NCBI GenBank assembly: GCA_028873515.1
Contig: JAGWIG010000003.1
Coordinates: 1-64,000 of the forward strand
Origin: Pseudomonadota bacterium
Lineage (GTDB): Bacteria > Pseudomonadota > Gammaproteobacteria > Burkholderiales > REEB80
DNA length: 64,000 nt
Direction: 5' to 3'
Shown here: piece after piece, positions 16,501-25,419 of the stretch
How positions within the stretch are numbered: the first letter of the stretch is position 1
Layout: each line of letters opens with the position of its first letter
Position numbers and translations under genes: made by a program
The notes under the pieces: model-generated
The model's input: only the letters and a program-made list of their open reading frames with translations
Told to the model about the DNA's origin: nothing
Database searches by the model: none

Positions 16501-18979
16501 ACATGCGCGGCTTAGAAAAGGCAGTATTATCGACAATGTCACAAAAGCATGTATGCCGCCACATGCGCGGCTTAGAAAAGAAAACTCAAGCTGATACCAA
16601 TATGACAAATGTATGCCGCCACATGCGCGGCTTAGAAAATAGTCTGCATCGTTTCGTTGTATTTTTTCCTGTATGCCGCCACATGCGCGGCTTAGAAATT
16701 GATCTTCGGATTTAAAACCATCCGCCTTATGTATGCCGCCACATGCGCGGCTTAGAAAGCACAAAATCGAAGGATGCGGTCGTCGTATGGGTATGCCGCC
16801 ACATGCGCGGCTTAGAAATGCATGGCTTTCTCCTTATAATATGGTTAACTGTATGCCGCCACATGCGCGGCTTAGAAATATGTGCCTTAAAAGTCAAGCG
16901 GGGACGCGGAGTATGCCGCCACATGCGCGGCTTAGAAAGGAATGCGGGTCAATCGAAGAGGCGATCTGGAGTATGCCGCCACATGCGCGGCTTAGAAAAG
17001 ACTGTTGTAATGCGTCTTTATGGAGGGTTCGTATGCCGCCACATGCGCGGCTTAGAAATTTTATATGTGGTTTGACTACAGTTATATATTGTATGCCGCC
17101 ACATGCGCGGCTTAGAAATTGAGGAAGCACATACGTTTTTACTAAATTGTGTATGCCGCCACATGCGCGGCTTAGAAAATTCGGGGTAAGCAGTTTGGGG
17201 TCGTCGAAGTGTATGCCGCCACATGCGCGGCTTAGAAATCTAATGGAATTAACAAGTTTTTCCGCAAAGAGTATGCCGCCACATGCGCGGCTTAGAAAGA
17301 TTCCTGACATAACGGCGTATGGGTTCAACAGTATGCCGCCACATGCGCGGCTTAGAAAATGCGAGCCAGGTTTTAAGCTGTCCTGTCATGGTATGCCGCC
17401 ACATGCGCGGCTTAGAAAATTTCAGAAGCAGCCCGGCCCATGAACTTCTTGTATGCCGCCACATGCGCGGCTTAGAAAGTGTGGAGTGGCAAATCCCACA
17501 GATTCCTACATGTATGCCGCCACATGCGCGGCTTAGAAAGTACGCATCAACCTGGCTAAACAGGAAACAGTGTATGCCGCCACATGCGCGGCTTAGAAAC
17601 TGTTGTTTAGGTAAAGAAACCGATCCAACTCGTATGCCGCCACATGCGCGGCTTAGAAACGTTGGAAACAGAAAGTCTATTGCCTGAAAGTGTATGCCGC
17701 CACATGCGCGGCTTAGAAATCAAGTTCTGGAAAGATGCCAGCCATCCGAATGTATGCCGCCACATGCGCGGCTTAGAAAGAACGATCCAGTACTATTGCG
17801 AACACGGCCTGGTATGCCGCCACATGCGCGGCTTAGAAAAGATTCATTTATCCAGACATGCATAACCTCACGTATGCCGCCACATGCGCGGCTTAGAAAC
17901 TATCATGCTCCCCCCTCCACAAAGACAGATGGTATGCCGCCACATGCGCGGCTTAGAAATTAAAAATGTGGAATGTTTTAAATGCCTTCTGGTATGCCGC
18001 CACATGCGCGGCTTAGAAAGACAAAAATCCTCATGTGCCTCAATTTCGTATGTATGCCGCCACATGCGCGGCTTAGAAATATAAGGTCTTGAATGTATGC
18101 GGATTTATCAAGTATGCCGCCACATGCGCGGCTTAGAAATTGAAATCATGCGCGTGCAGGGCACACGCCACGTATGCCGCCACATGCGCGGCTTAGAAAG
18201 ACATGCCTTGTTTCACCAAGCGGCCCGGAACGTATGCCGCCACATGCGCGGCTTAGAAAACCCAAACCCACATCGGGAAGCCCATATATTTGTATGCCGC
18301 CACATGCGCGGCTTAGAAAAATACAATCGTCAGGATCGAGAAGTGCAGAACGTATGCCGCCACATGCGCGGCTTAGAAAAGGCAGAGGTTGTAAGACAGT
18401 CGCTTTATGACGTATGCCGCCACATGCGCGGCTTAGAAAAGAAATGAACCATTTTTAAAATTTTATCTTGAGTATGCCGCCACATGCGCGGCTTAGAAAA
18501 GAAATGAACCATTTTTAAAATTTTATCTTGAGTATGCCGCCACATGCGCGGCTTAGAAAGTCTTCGAGCTTGCCACAAACGAGATCCGTACGTATGCCGC
18601 CACATGCGCGGCTTAGAAAGTCGTAATCGAGCTTTTGGGATTTTTTGAGTAGTATGCCGCCACATGCGCGGCTTAGAAAAGATCTGGCACGATCAAAAAT
18701 CAGGTTATCTGGTATGCCGCCACATGCGCGGCTTAGAAAAACAGCATAACCACCAGAAGGGGAAACCATCTGTATGCCGCCACATGCGCGGCTTAGAAAT
18801 ATATCCTTTTTCATGCCAGCCAGTATTTTTTGTATGCCGCCACATGCGCGGCTTAGAAAAGACAGGGCATGAAAGTCCATGCCATCGATTCGTATGCCGC
18901 CACATGCGCGGCTTAGAAAAGACAGGGCATGAAAGTCCATGCCATCGATTCGTATGCCGCCACATGCGCGGCTTAGAAA
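13552..18979 (+). CRISPR. Type I-F CRISPR array: 91 repeats, 90 spacers
   Basis: The 28-bp repeat begins GTATGCCGCC and ends GCTTAGAAA. Positions 13552-13579 hold the first copy and 18952-18979 the last. The period is 60 bases except for one 31-nt spacer (15140-15170) and one 33-nt spacer (17479-17511); all other spacers are 32 nt. I saw no base change in any repeat. GCCGC (repeat positions 5-9) pairs with GCGGC (17-21) around a seven-base loop, and the 3' end matches the I-F handle. Two spacers occur twice in tandem: 18440-18471 = 18500-18531, and 18860-18891 = 18920-18951. Because the period is 20 codons and the unit rarely creates stops, many false open frames cross the array on both strands. 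Confidence 0.99.
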
Positions 18980-19482
18980 ATGGTCAGAAGCGCGGCATGC
19001 GCCGCACCCCCGTATTCGATGGTGCAGTAGAGTTGGACGAAAGCTATTTTGGCGGGGTGCAAAAAAGCAAATGAGGCTGGGGTGTAGCCAGCAAGATGGC
19101 GGTGTTTGGCATTCTGAAGTGGGGCGGAAAGGTCTATACAAAGATCGCTTCCGACACCAGGACAGATACGTTGATGCCGCTAATTACCAGGAAAATTGCG
19201 CCTGACAGTATGGTGTATACGGATTGCTACCGCAGTTATAACGCATTGGACGTGAGCGATTTCTATCCTGTGAGGATCAGTCATTCGGCGTTGTTTGTGA
19301 AAGGCAAGAACCACATCAATGGCATTGAGAATTTCTGGAATCAGGCCAAGCGTGTGTTGAGAAAGTATAACGGAATCCAGAAGGGATCCTTTCCGCTATT
19401 TCTCAAGGAATGTGAATTCAGGTTTAATTACGGGACACCAAAACAACAACTGGAATTATTAAAGGAGCGGGCTGGTATTTAA
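18980..19482 (+). pseudogene. Truncated IS1595-family transposase with a nonsense mutation
   Basis: The frame that leaves the last repeat reads RGMRRTPVFDGAVELDESYFGG, which contains the first catalytic Asp region of IS1595/ISXO2-type DDE transposases. It then meets TGA at 19072-19074 and continues in the same frame as KMAVFGILKWGGKVYTK, YTDCYRSYNALDVSDF, and KNHINGIENFWNQAKR. The N-terminal zinc-ribbon/helix part (about 100 residues in the family) is missing, because homology begins exactly where the array ends. Both the array trailer and the transposon's left end seem to have been lost at one junction. The element is inactive. Confidence 0.85.
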
Positions 19483-19532
19483 CCCTTATCTACTACAGCC
19501 CCTATACTTAACTTAATTGCGATCTGGTTTAT

Positions 19533-20699
19533 TTATCCCAACATTTTTGCCAGGTCTTCTGTTTTGGGGTGGTAGTAACGCTTGAGCATTTTTAGGTCCT
19601 TATGGCCCGTGATGCTAGCTAGTGCCAAGACATTTGGTACCATTTCTGCAAGGCGGCTTGTGGCTTCATGACGAAGATCGTGGAAACGAAGATTTTCTAA
19701 AAATCCATGTTCAATTTCCTGTCCAGTGTTTTTGCAGCCGGATATATAAGCACGTTTGGCTCGCTTTATGGCTCGCACCCATGATTGACGTAATGCTGTT
19801 TGGGTAGTGGCAAACACACGGCCTTTTAATCTTCGGGTATGTTGGTCTTGTAATGATTCAAGAATTGTTATGGCACGACTGGACAAAGGAACGGATCGGT
19901 CTTCGCCATTTTTTGTATCCATCAAATACGCGGTTTGTTTATTTATGTCAATTTGTTCCCACTTTAAACTTAAGATTTCCCCTTGCCTCATGGCTGTTTC
20001 AAGAGCGAAACTAACAATGGGCGCTATGTATTTATTGTTTCTTACTCCAGCATAAATTTTAACATCTGGATTGTCTATCATGGCGGCCCTAAGATATTGT
20101 TCTTCTTTTGGATCAAGTCTCCTGCTACGTTCGTTTTTAACTTTTGGTTTTGAGATATCTGAAATAGGGTTGGTCAGATCCTTCATGCCCCATTCTTTTC
20201 TCGCAATAACATACAGATGGCTTACAATCGCTAAATAGCGTCGTACAGTTGCTGGCGCAGAGCCTTTTTGAATACGCTCATCACGCCATAAAGCGAAATT
20301 AGAGGCTCCCAATTCTATCAGAGGACGATCTGCGAGCTTGCTGTATTCAGTTAGGTCATCGCGTTGTAGTTTGCCAATTTTTGCAGCTTCTTTTTCGGCC
20401 CCCTTTTTATGAATAGTTATCGTGCTTTTGTAACGCTCTAGGGCTTCCGAGAATGTTATGGTTCTTGCATGAATTGGGTCGAACTCTGCAGTTTTCTTTT
20501 TCTGGATGAAATCCTTGCGTTGAAAATTTCCTGTATCAATTGCCTGAATAACCTTTTTTTCCCAGATCTCAACCTTGATACGAGAAGCATCGCTGTGGCA
20601 TAGGTCGTGGGCAATACCGTTTGGCCCAGTACGCTTGATTCGACAGAACCATTGATTACCTCGTTTCTTGACTCGTGATATTACCCGATCTATAGCCAT
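19533..20699 (-). CDS. int: Tyrosine site-specific recombinase (phage/island integrase)
   Basis: A 388-residue integrase with an N-terminal SAM-like core-binding domain and a C-terminal catalytic domain. The catalytic set is visible: Arg in AMRQGEILSLKW, HDLRHEATSRL (His-x-x-Arg), GHKDLKMLKRYYHP (His and the nucleophilic Tyr). It starts about 110 bases from a tRNA-Thr 3' fragment and reads into the island, the usual place for the enzyme that inserted it. It is apparently intact, so excision may still be possible if the left end is present outside the window. Confidence 0.93.
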   Translation of the reverse strand: MAIDRVISRVKKRGNQWFCRIKRTGPNGIAHDLCHSDASRIKVEIWEKKVIQAIDTGNFQRKDFIQKKKTAEFDPIHARTITFSEALERYKSTITIHKKGAEKEAAKIGKLQRDDLTEYSKLADRPLIELGASNFALWRDERIQKGSAPATVRRYLAIVSHLYVIARKEWGMKDLTNPISDISKPKVKNERSRRLDPKEEQYLRAAMIDNPDVKIYAGVRNNKYIAPIVSFALETAMRQGEILSLKWEQIDINKQTAYLMDTKNGEDRSVPLSSRAITILESLQDQHTRRLKGRVFATTQTALRQSWVRAIKRAKRAYISGCKNTGQEIEHGFLENLRFHDLRHEATSRLAEMVPNVLALASITGHKDLKMLKRYYHPKTEDLAKMLG

Positions 20700-20811
20700 A
20701 TGTGTTTTCCCTACAGTTTTTCCTCGGACACAGTTTCGGACACAGTTAATACAATTAATTGTTTGTTATATTATAACTAATTGAATTTGATAGATCAAAA
20801 TTAAGTGATAA

Positions 20812-20861
20812 GCGCATTCGTAATGCGAAGGTCGGGGGTTCGACTCCTCTTTCCGGCACCA
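20812..20861 (+). other. 3' fragment of tRNA-Thr(CGT): probable right attachment site of the island
   Basis: The sequence runs from the anticodon arm (loop TTCGTAA, anticodon CGT) through the T arm (TTCGACT loop) to the acceptor strand TTCCGGC and ACCA. The D arm and 5' acceptor strand (expected GCCGGAA) are absent upstream, where the DNA is AT-rich island sequence. Integrative elements that enter the 3' end of a tRNA gene leave an intact tRNA at one end and such a fragment at the other. The orientation puts the intact gene on the far left, beyond this window. Confidence 0.8.
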
Positions 20862-20925
20862 CGGACTATAATATTAAGGTATCAATAATTCATATTAACA
20901 TTGCATGGCTGGAAAATTGGACTAA

Positions 20926-21945
20926 TTACGCAATGTTTAGCAACCTGATTAACCAGAAACTTAGAAAACCCAATACCAGAAGGGATAGTGCAGCCGTAGT
21001 CAAGACACGAAATCCAGCTTTTGCAATTGATCTCAAATCTACTCCCAAGCCAAGGGCAGCCATGGAAATGATAGTCAAAACATTTGCGAGTGATTGAACC
21101 GGGATGATTGCAAATGAAGGTATCCATCCACACGAGCGCAGGATCATCAGCAATAAAAATCCATTAATAAACCAAGGTATAAGCTGTGATAAAGGTGGTC
21201 GCTGCTGATTGGATTTCCCATTAATCAGCGACAAAATCAAAACAACCGGGCCCAGCATTAAAACCCGAACGAGCTTAACGATAGTGCCAATGTGAACACT
21301 GGTTAATGCTACTCCCTCTGTTGCTGCAAGGACCTGTGGTACAGCATAAACTGTTAGCCCAGCAAAAATTCCATATTGAAGTGGCGAAAATCCAAAAAGA
21401 GGGATAAGTAATGGCAAAATCAGTACTATTAAAACGCCTAACACAGCAGTGAACGCAATAGACGAAGCGATATCTTCGCCGCAAGCGCCAATAACTGGGG
21501 CGGTAGCCGCGATTGCGGAGTTGCCGCATATCGAATTACCACAGGCAACCAGAATGGCTAGGCGGTGGGATAGCCTGAATATTCTTCCAATAGTGTAACT
21601 CGCTATAATGGTAATGAAAACGACGCCTGCGATACCTGAGAATAACAACAGGCCTTTGCTCATGATGGCATTTGCACTGACAGAGGCGCCAAGTAAAACT
21701 ACTGCGACTTCAAGTATCGTTTTTGCACCAAACTGGATGCCAGGGACAAATTTTCTGGAAGGCGACCAAAGTGTTCGCACGAAGCACCCCAGTAATATGG
21801 CAAGCACCAGACTTTCCAGCCATACCTTTCCAAATATCAGCTTCTCCACCCGTTCTGCCACATAGGCCCCTGCTGTAACAGATATGCTGAGCAATGCCCC
21901 TGGTATTAACTGAACAACTTTTTGTTGAATCGTCATGACCGTCAC
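20926..21945 (-). CDS. YeiH/UPF0324 family membrane protein (putative sulfate exporter family)
   Basis: A 339-residue, very hydrophobic protein with roughly nine to ten membrane segments. The family signature is seen in ILEVAVVLLGASVSANAI, in CGNSICGNSAIAATAPVIGA, and in the C-terminal ALGLGVDLRSIAKAGFR. The family is annotated as putative sulfate exporters, but a substrate has rarely been proven. It is divergent from a LysR regulator, the same arrangement as yeiH-yeiE in Escherichia coli. It lies just beyond the island's attachment site and so belongs to the backbone. Confidence 0.85.
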   Translation of the reverse strand: MTVMTIQQKVVQLIPGALLSISVTAGAYVAERVEKLIFGKVWLESLVLAILLGCFVRTLWSPSRKFVPGIQFGAKTILEVAVVLLGASVSANAIMSKGLLLFSGIAGVVFITIIASYTIGRIFRLSHRLAILVACGNSICGNSAIAATAPVIGACGEDIASSIAFTAVLGVLIVLILPLLIPLFGFSPLQYGIFAGLTVYAVPQVLAATEGVALTSVHIGTIVKLVRVLMLGPVVLILSLINGKSNQQRPPLSQLIPWFINGFLLLMILRSCGWIPSFAIIPVQSLANVLTIISMAALGLGVDLRSIAKAGFRVLTTAALSLLVLGFLSFWLIRLLNIA

Positions 21946-22019
21946 GAATTACTCGGGAAGAAAAATAGCGCAAGTATCACCTCGACTTATCGTTCTGTCT
22001 ATTTTAAAATTGTGCATTA

Positions 22020-22042
22020 ATTATTCTATATATATGAACAAT
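22020..22042 (+). promoter_or_regulatory. Palindromic LysR-type site in the yeiH/lysR intergenic region
   Basis: ATTATTC (22020-22026) and GAACAAT (22036-22042) form a near-perfect inverted repeat around TATATATAT, containing a T-N11-A LysR motif. It ends four bases before the lysR ATG, so bound regulator would block its own translation start region or promoter. Operator function is inferred. Confidence 0.45.
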
Positions 22043-22046
22043 TATT

Positions 22047-22967
22047 ATGACACTTGATCAACTTCGTATATTTGTTGAAGTGGCTGAACGTGAACATTTG
22101 ACTGAAGCAGCCAGAGTATTAAACCTGAGTCCTTCAGCTGTCAGTGCAGCTATTCACATCCTAGAAGATCGGTATGGGGTTCAGTTATTTGATCGTGTGG
22201 GACGCCGAATTAGGTTGACTTGGGCGGGGCATGTTTTTATGGATGAGGCTAAAACAACGCTTACTAGTGCAGCTGCCACAGAATTAATGCTTGCTGAGAT
22301 GGGAGGCTTGAAACGGGGCTCTCTTCGCCTTCAGGCCAGTCAGACTATTGCCAGTTACTGGTTGCCACCATTGTTGATCCAGTTTCAGTTGACACATCCT
22401 GGCATAGAAATTGAGTTAACCGTCGGCAATACGCAAAGCGTTTCTCAAGCAGTGATGGATGGTGTGGCTGATTTGGGATTTATAGAAGGGCAAATCAATG
22501 AGTCTCAATTGGAAATAGACATTATCGGTGAAGACAGGCTTATAGTTGTTGTGGCAGCAGGACATCCATGGGTTGGCAACAGGCCCTTGAAAGCCAGTGA
22601 TCTTTGTACGACCCAATGGATAATAAGAGAAGCGGGATCAGGTACGCGTTCAGCATTTGAATCTGCCCTGAAAAACTATGACATAGATCTGTCCGATCTA
22701 GATATTGCCTTGACATTACCTACTAATGAAGCAATAAGATCAGCTATTGAATCAAGCTGTTATGCCTGTGTTATGTCAGAATTTGCTGCTAAGCCATATA
22801 TTGATGCTGGTCGGCTTAGGCAAGCCAATTTTGATTTGGGTTCCCGTTTTTTTTATATACTGCGCCATAAAAAAAGGTACAGAACTAAAATAGCATTAGC
22901 AATGGAAGCGCAAATGCAGATACCTAAGTTTTCATCAGATGGGAAACGGGTTTCTAGGGTAGAGTAA
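22047..22967 (+). CDS. LysR-family transcriptional regulator (YeiE/CbbR-like)
   Basis: A 306-residue LysR protein. The N-terminal winged helix (MTLDQLRIFVEVAEREHLTE, AARVLNLSPSAVSAAI, LFDRVGRRIRLT) occupies residues 1-60. The substrate-binding domain begins near 90 (GSLRLQASQTIASYWLP) and contains IIREAGSGTRSAFE, typical of the CysB/CbbR/YeiE branch. It is divergent from the YeiH-like transporter and probably controls it. The effector is unknown. Confidence 0.88.
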   Translation: MTLDQLRIFVEVAEREHLTEAARVLNLSPSAVSAAIHILEDRYGVQLFDRVGRRIRLTWAGHVFMDEAKTTLTSAAATELMLAEMGGLKRGSLRLQASQTIASYWLPPLLIQFQLTHPGIEIELTVGNTQSVSQAVMDGVADLGFIEGQINESQLEIDIIGEDRLIVVVAAGHPWVGNRPLKASDLCTTQWIIREAGSGTRSAFESALKNYDIDLSDLDIALTLPTNEAIRSAIESSCYACVMSEFAAKPYIDAGRLRQANFDLGSRFFYILRHKKRYRTKIALAMEAQMQIPKFSSDGKRVSRVE

Positions 22968-23440
22968 AAAGGGTGTAAAACCAGGGTTCCAATGAATATG
23001 CATTTTTAAGTCTTTCAAACCACATCGTTCATTATATAACATATATTGGGTTGGGTGAATCCGGTTATGCCTATGCAACCTAAGCCCAAGTGGCCATAAG
23101 GTTCTTCTTTTGCCTTGGACAATCAATGGCCACCCTATTTTCAATTTTGAACTGACTCAATTAAGGATCATATAATTTCTCTTTAATCATTTGGGCTCTT
23201 TATCTGGACGGAAAAGCCCGGATTTAAATATTAATTATGTGAATGATAACAATAATTTTAAATTATTCATGATGTTGCCGCTGGAGCGTAATTTTTGTTT
23301 CGGGATTATTCATGGTCAGTCGTCTTTATAAAAAGGCATATTTTTATATGTAACTTTCTTTTTGCTATGCATGTATAGTGCGTAGTGGTAATTTAACGCG
23401 AGGCGAATATGCCGAAAGACGAATATACTAAATTTTAATA
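22968..23440. other. AT-rich intergenic region
   Basis: About 470 bases without a gene. A GGGCT/AGCCC inverted repeat at about 23190-23215 and a small palindrome (AATAATTT/AAATTATT near 23252-23268) are visible. The latter part should contain the promoter of the EAL-HDOD gene, but I see no strong -35/-10 pair or ribosome site. Confidence 0.4.
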
Positions 23441-24688
23441 ATGAATATATCCAATCAGATTGAACAAAAAACTTATCTAGCTCTTCAGCCCATCCTGGAC
23501 AGGAATCAGCGAACGGTTGCATATGAACTTTTGTTTCGTTCCGGTATAACCATGACCGCTGAATTCTTGGATGGAATGACAGCAAGTGCCAATGTCATTG
23601 CTCATGCATTTACACATTTTGGTTTGGACCAGATTCTTTTACGCCAGTTAGGGTTTATCAATATCAATGAAGAAATGTTGATGAGTGATCTGATTGACGT
23701 ATTGCCTCGGGATAAAATAGTTCTTGAACTGCTTGAAACTATTCCAGTTACACCCGAAGTGATTGATCGTTGTCTGGCTTTGAAGGCTAAAGGGTATATT
23801 TTGGCTCTGGATGATTTTATTTGGGATGACCGGTTTACTTCAATTATTCCTCATGTGGATATCATCAAGTTCGATCTCCAACAGATGGACAAGAATGAGC
23901 TCAGTCAGACAGTGGCCCGATTCAAAGGTTATAAAGTTTGTCTTTTAGCTGAGAAAGTGGAAACAAAAGAACAGTTTGATTTTTGTCATGATCTGGGATT
24001 TGAGCTTTTTCAGGGGTATTATTTTGCACATCCTGTCATAGTAAGCGGTCGTCGGATTGATGCCGCACGAATGGCCCTGCTTAAACTTCTGCAGCAAATT
24101 CAATCTGATGATAGCTTTCAGCAGATAGAACAGACTTTCAAGGAACACCCTGCCTTGAGTTTAAAGCTGTTAAGACTAGTAAATTCTGTCGGTGTGGCAG
24201 GGGTCATGGTCATTGATTCCATTCAGCAGGCCTTGCAGGTATTAGGTACAAAGCAACTACAAAATTGGGTACTATTGCTTCTTTATACCAGTGATGATAT
24301 GAATGCACCGGATTCGTTGATGCATTTAGCGGCCAGACGTGGAAAGCTCATGGAACTCCTGTCTGCCTCAATAGAAGGCCGTGTTCGCCATTCATCTGAT
24401 TTTTCAGGTTCTGCATTTATGGTCGGACTGCTTTCACTTGTTGATGCGTTATTTGGAATGACAATGCAGGAAGCTTTGGAAGGGTTGAGTCTTGCTGAGG
24501 ATGTAAAGCTGGCCTTGATGCAAAGAATGGGTGATTTAGGCCGGATACTGAAGCTGGTTGAATATGCTGAAAATGGTGATTTCCAGAATCTAGAGGAGGA
24601 GATGGAGCTAATGCATATCCCGGTCCAGAAGTTCATGGCTGCTCAGGTTGATGTCATGCAATGGTTAACGAGGCTCAATGTGATTTAG
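23441..24688 (+). CDS. EAL-HDOD dual-domain signalling protein (YuxH-like)
   Basis: A 415-residue protein. An EAL domain spans residues ~8-200, with ALQPILDRNQRTVAYELLFR, NINEE, LELLE in place of EAL, ALDDF, IIKFDL, AEKVE and FQGYYFAHP, so most metal-coordinating residues appear retained. An HDOD domain follows (~205-400; HPALSLKLLRLVNSVG, SIQQALQVLGTKQLQNWVLL). Members act in c-di-GMP-linked signalling, motility or quorum responses, and some only bind rather than cut c-di-GMP. It stands alone between a LysR gene and a convergent esterase gene. Confidence 0.88.
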   Translation: MNISNQIEQKTYLALQPILDRNQRTVAYELLFRSGITMTAEFLDGMTASANVIAHAFTHFGLDQILLRQLGFININEEMLMSDLIDVLPRDKIVLELLETIPVTPEVIDRCLALKAKGYILALDDFIWDDRFTSIIPHVDIIKFDLQQMDKNELSQTVARFKGYKVCLLAEKVETKEQFDFCHDLGFELFQGYYFAHPVIVSGRRIDAARMALLKLLQQIQSDDSFQQIEQTFKEHPALSLKLLRLVNSVGVAGVMVIDSIQQALQVLGTKQLQNWVLLLLYTSDDMNAPDSLMHLAARRGKLMELLSASIEGRVRHSSDFSGSAFMVGLLSLVDALFGMTMQEALEGLSLAEDVKLALMQRMGDLGRILKLVEYAENGDFQNLEEEMELMHIPVQKFMAAQVDVMQWLTRLNVI

Positions 24689-24742
24689 AACAATGCCTGT
24701 TCTATTATCTTTGTGCCTATTTGCTTCGTGATGGTTTTTTTA

Positions 24743-25408
24743 CTATGCCAGAACCAGTTGAATCCAGGCGCTAATATCGCTAATTTCTGTTTTTGAAACC
24801 GAATGGGCCATGGGGTACTCTCTCCAGTCCACAGTAAGTCCAGCAGATTTTAGTTCGTCGCAAGACTTTCTTGAAAACTCAATGTTGATGACGGGATCGT
24901 AATATCCATGTGCCATGAATATAGGAGTGGCCATGTTAGCCGGATTAAGATTATCGTGAAGGTTCGCACGTAGAGGCAAATAGGATGAGAGGACCATGAT
25001 GCCTGCAAGTTTTTCCGGATAGCCTAATCCTGTATATAGTGCAACTGCCCCGCCTTGTGAAAATCCTGCAAGAAGAACATGTGAAGGTGGGTTGCCCCGA
25101 TTATTTTCCAATTGAACCAAATTCCGGATTTCAGCAGCGCTCTGTTCGATACCCGCCCGATCTTCGTTGATTTCGCGGTCAAAACCAGAAACATCGTACC
25201 ATGCACGCATTGGCCTTCCCTGATTCAGGGTAACTGGTCGGACGGGAGCATGCGGAAAGATGAAACGGATGGCTGGATTGGATGGAAGTGCAAGTTCTGA
25301 AATGATTGGGGCAAAATCATATCCATCTGCTCCTAGACCATGCATCCAGATGATACTGGCAGTGGGGGAAGTTCCAGTTTCAATTTCATGGGTTGGCAAG
25401 GGTTTCAT
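24743..25408 (-). CDS. Carboxylesterase / phospholipase family alpha-beta hydrolase
   Basis: A 221-residue serine hydrolase of the carboxylesterase II (acyl-protein thioesterase-like) family. It begins near IIWMHGLGADGYDF with the HG oxyanion region. The nucleophile is Ser in AGFSQGGAVALY; Asp in HGYYDPVI and His in MAHSVS complete the triad. It is the last gene of a minus-strand group darP-mogA-esterase, 11 bases from mogA. The substrate is unknown. Confidence 0.9.
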   Translation of the reverse strand: MKPLPTHEIETGTSPTASIIWMHGLGADGYDFAPIISELALPSNPAIRFIFPHAPVRPVTLNQGRPMRAWYDVSGFDREINEDRAGIEQSAAEIRNLVQLENNRGNPPSHVLLAGFSQGGAVALYTGLGYPEKLAGIMVLSSYLPLRANLHDNLNPANMATPIFMAHGYYDPVINIEFSRKSCDELKSAGLTVDWREYPMAHSVSKTEISDISAWIQLVLA

Positions 25409-25419
25409 GTAGAAAACTT

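Noticed and set aside
13552-18979. Many open frames of 60-200 codons encoding repeated motifs (MPPHARLRN, VCRHMRGLE, SKPRMWRHT, FLSRACGGI) on both strands
   Set aside because: The CRISPR period is 60 bases, exactly 20 codons, and the repeat itself contains few stops, so frames stay open by arithmetic. They are not repeat proteins.
18664-19074. A plus-strand frame joining CRISPR units to transposase residues as a real fusion protein
   Set aside because: It only reads through the array in one open frame into the truncated transposase and ends at the nonsense codon 19072-19074.
4881-20699. Tn7-like CRISPR-associated transposon (type I-F3)
   Set aside because: There is no TniQ, TnsA, TnsB or TnsC; Cas1 and Cas2-3 are present, and csy1 and csy2 are separate genes rather than a Cas8f-Cas5f fusion.
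20812-20861. A complete functional tRNA-Thr gene
   Set aside because: The 5' acceptor strand and D arm are absent upstream; only the part from the anticodon arm to CCA is present.
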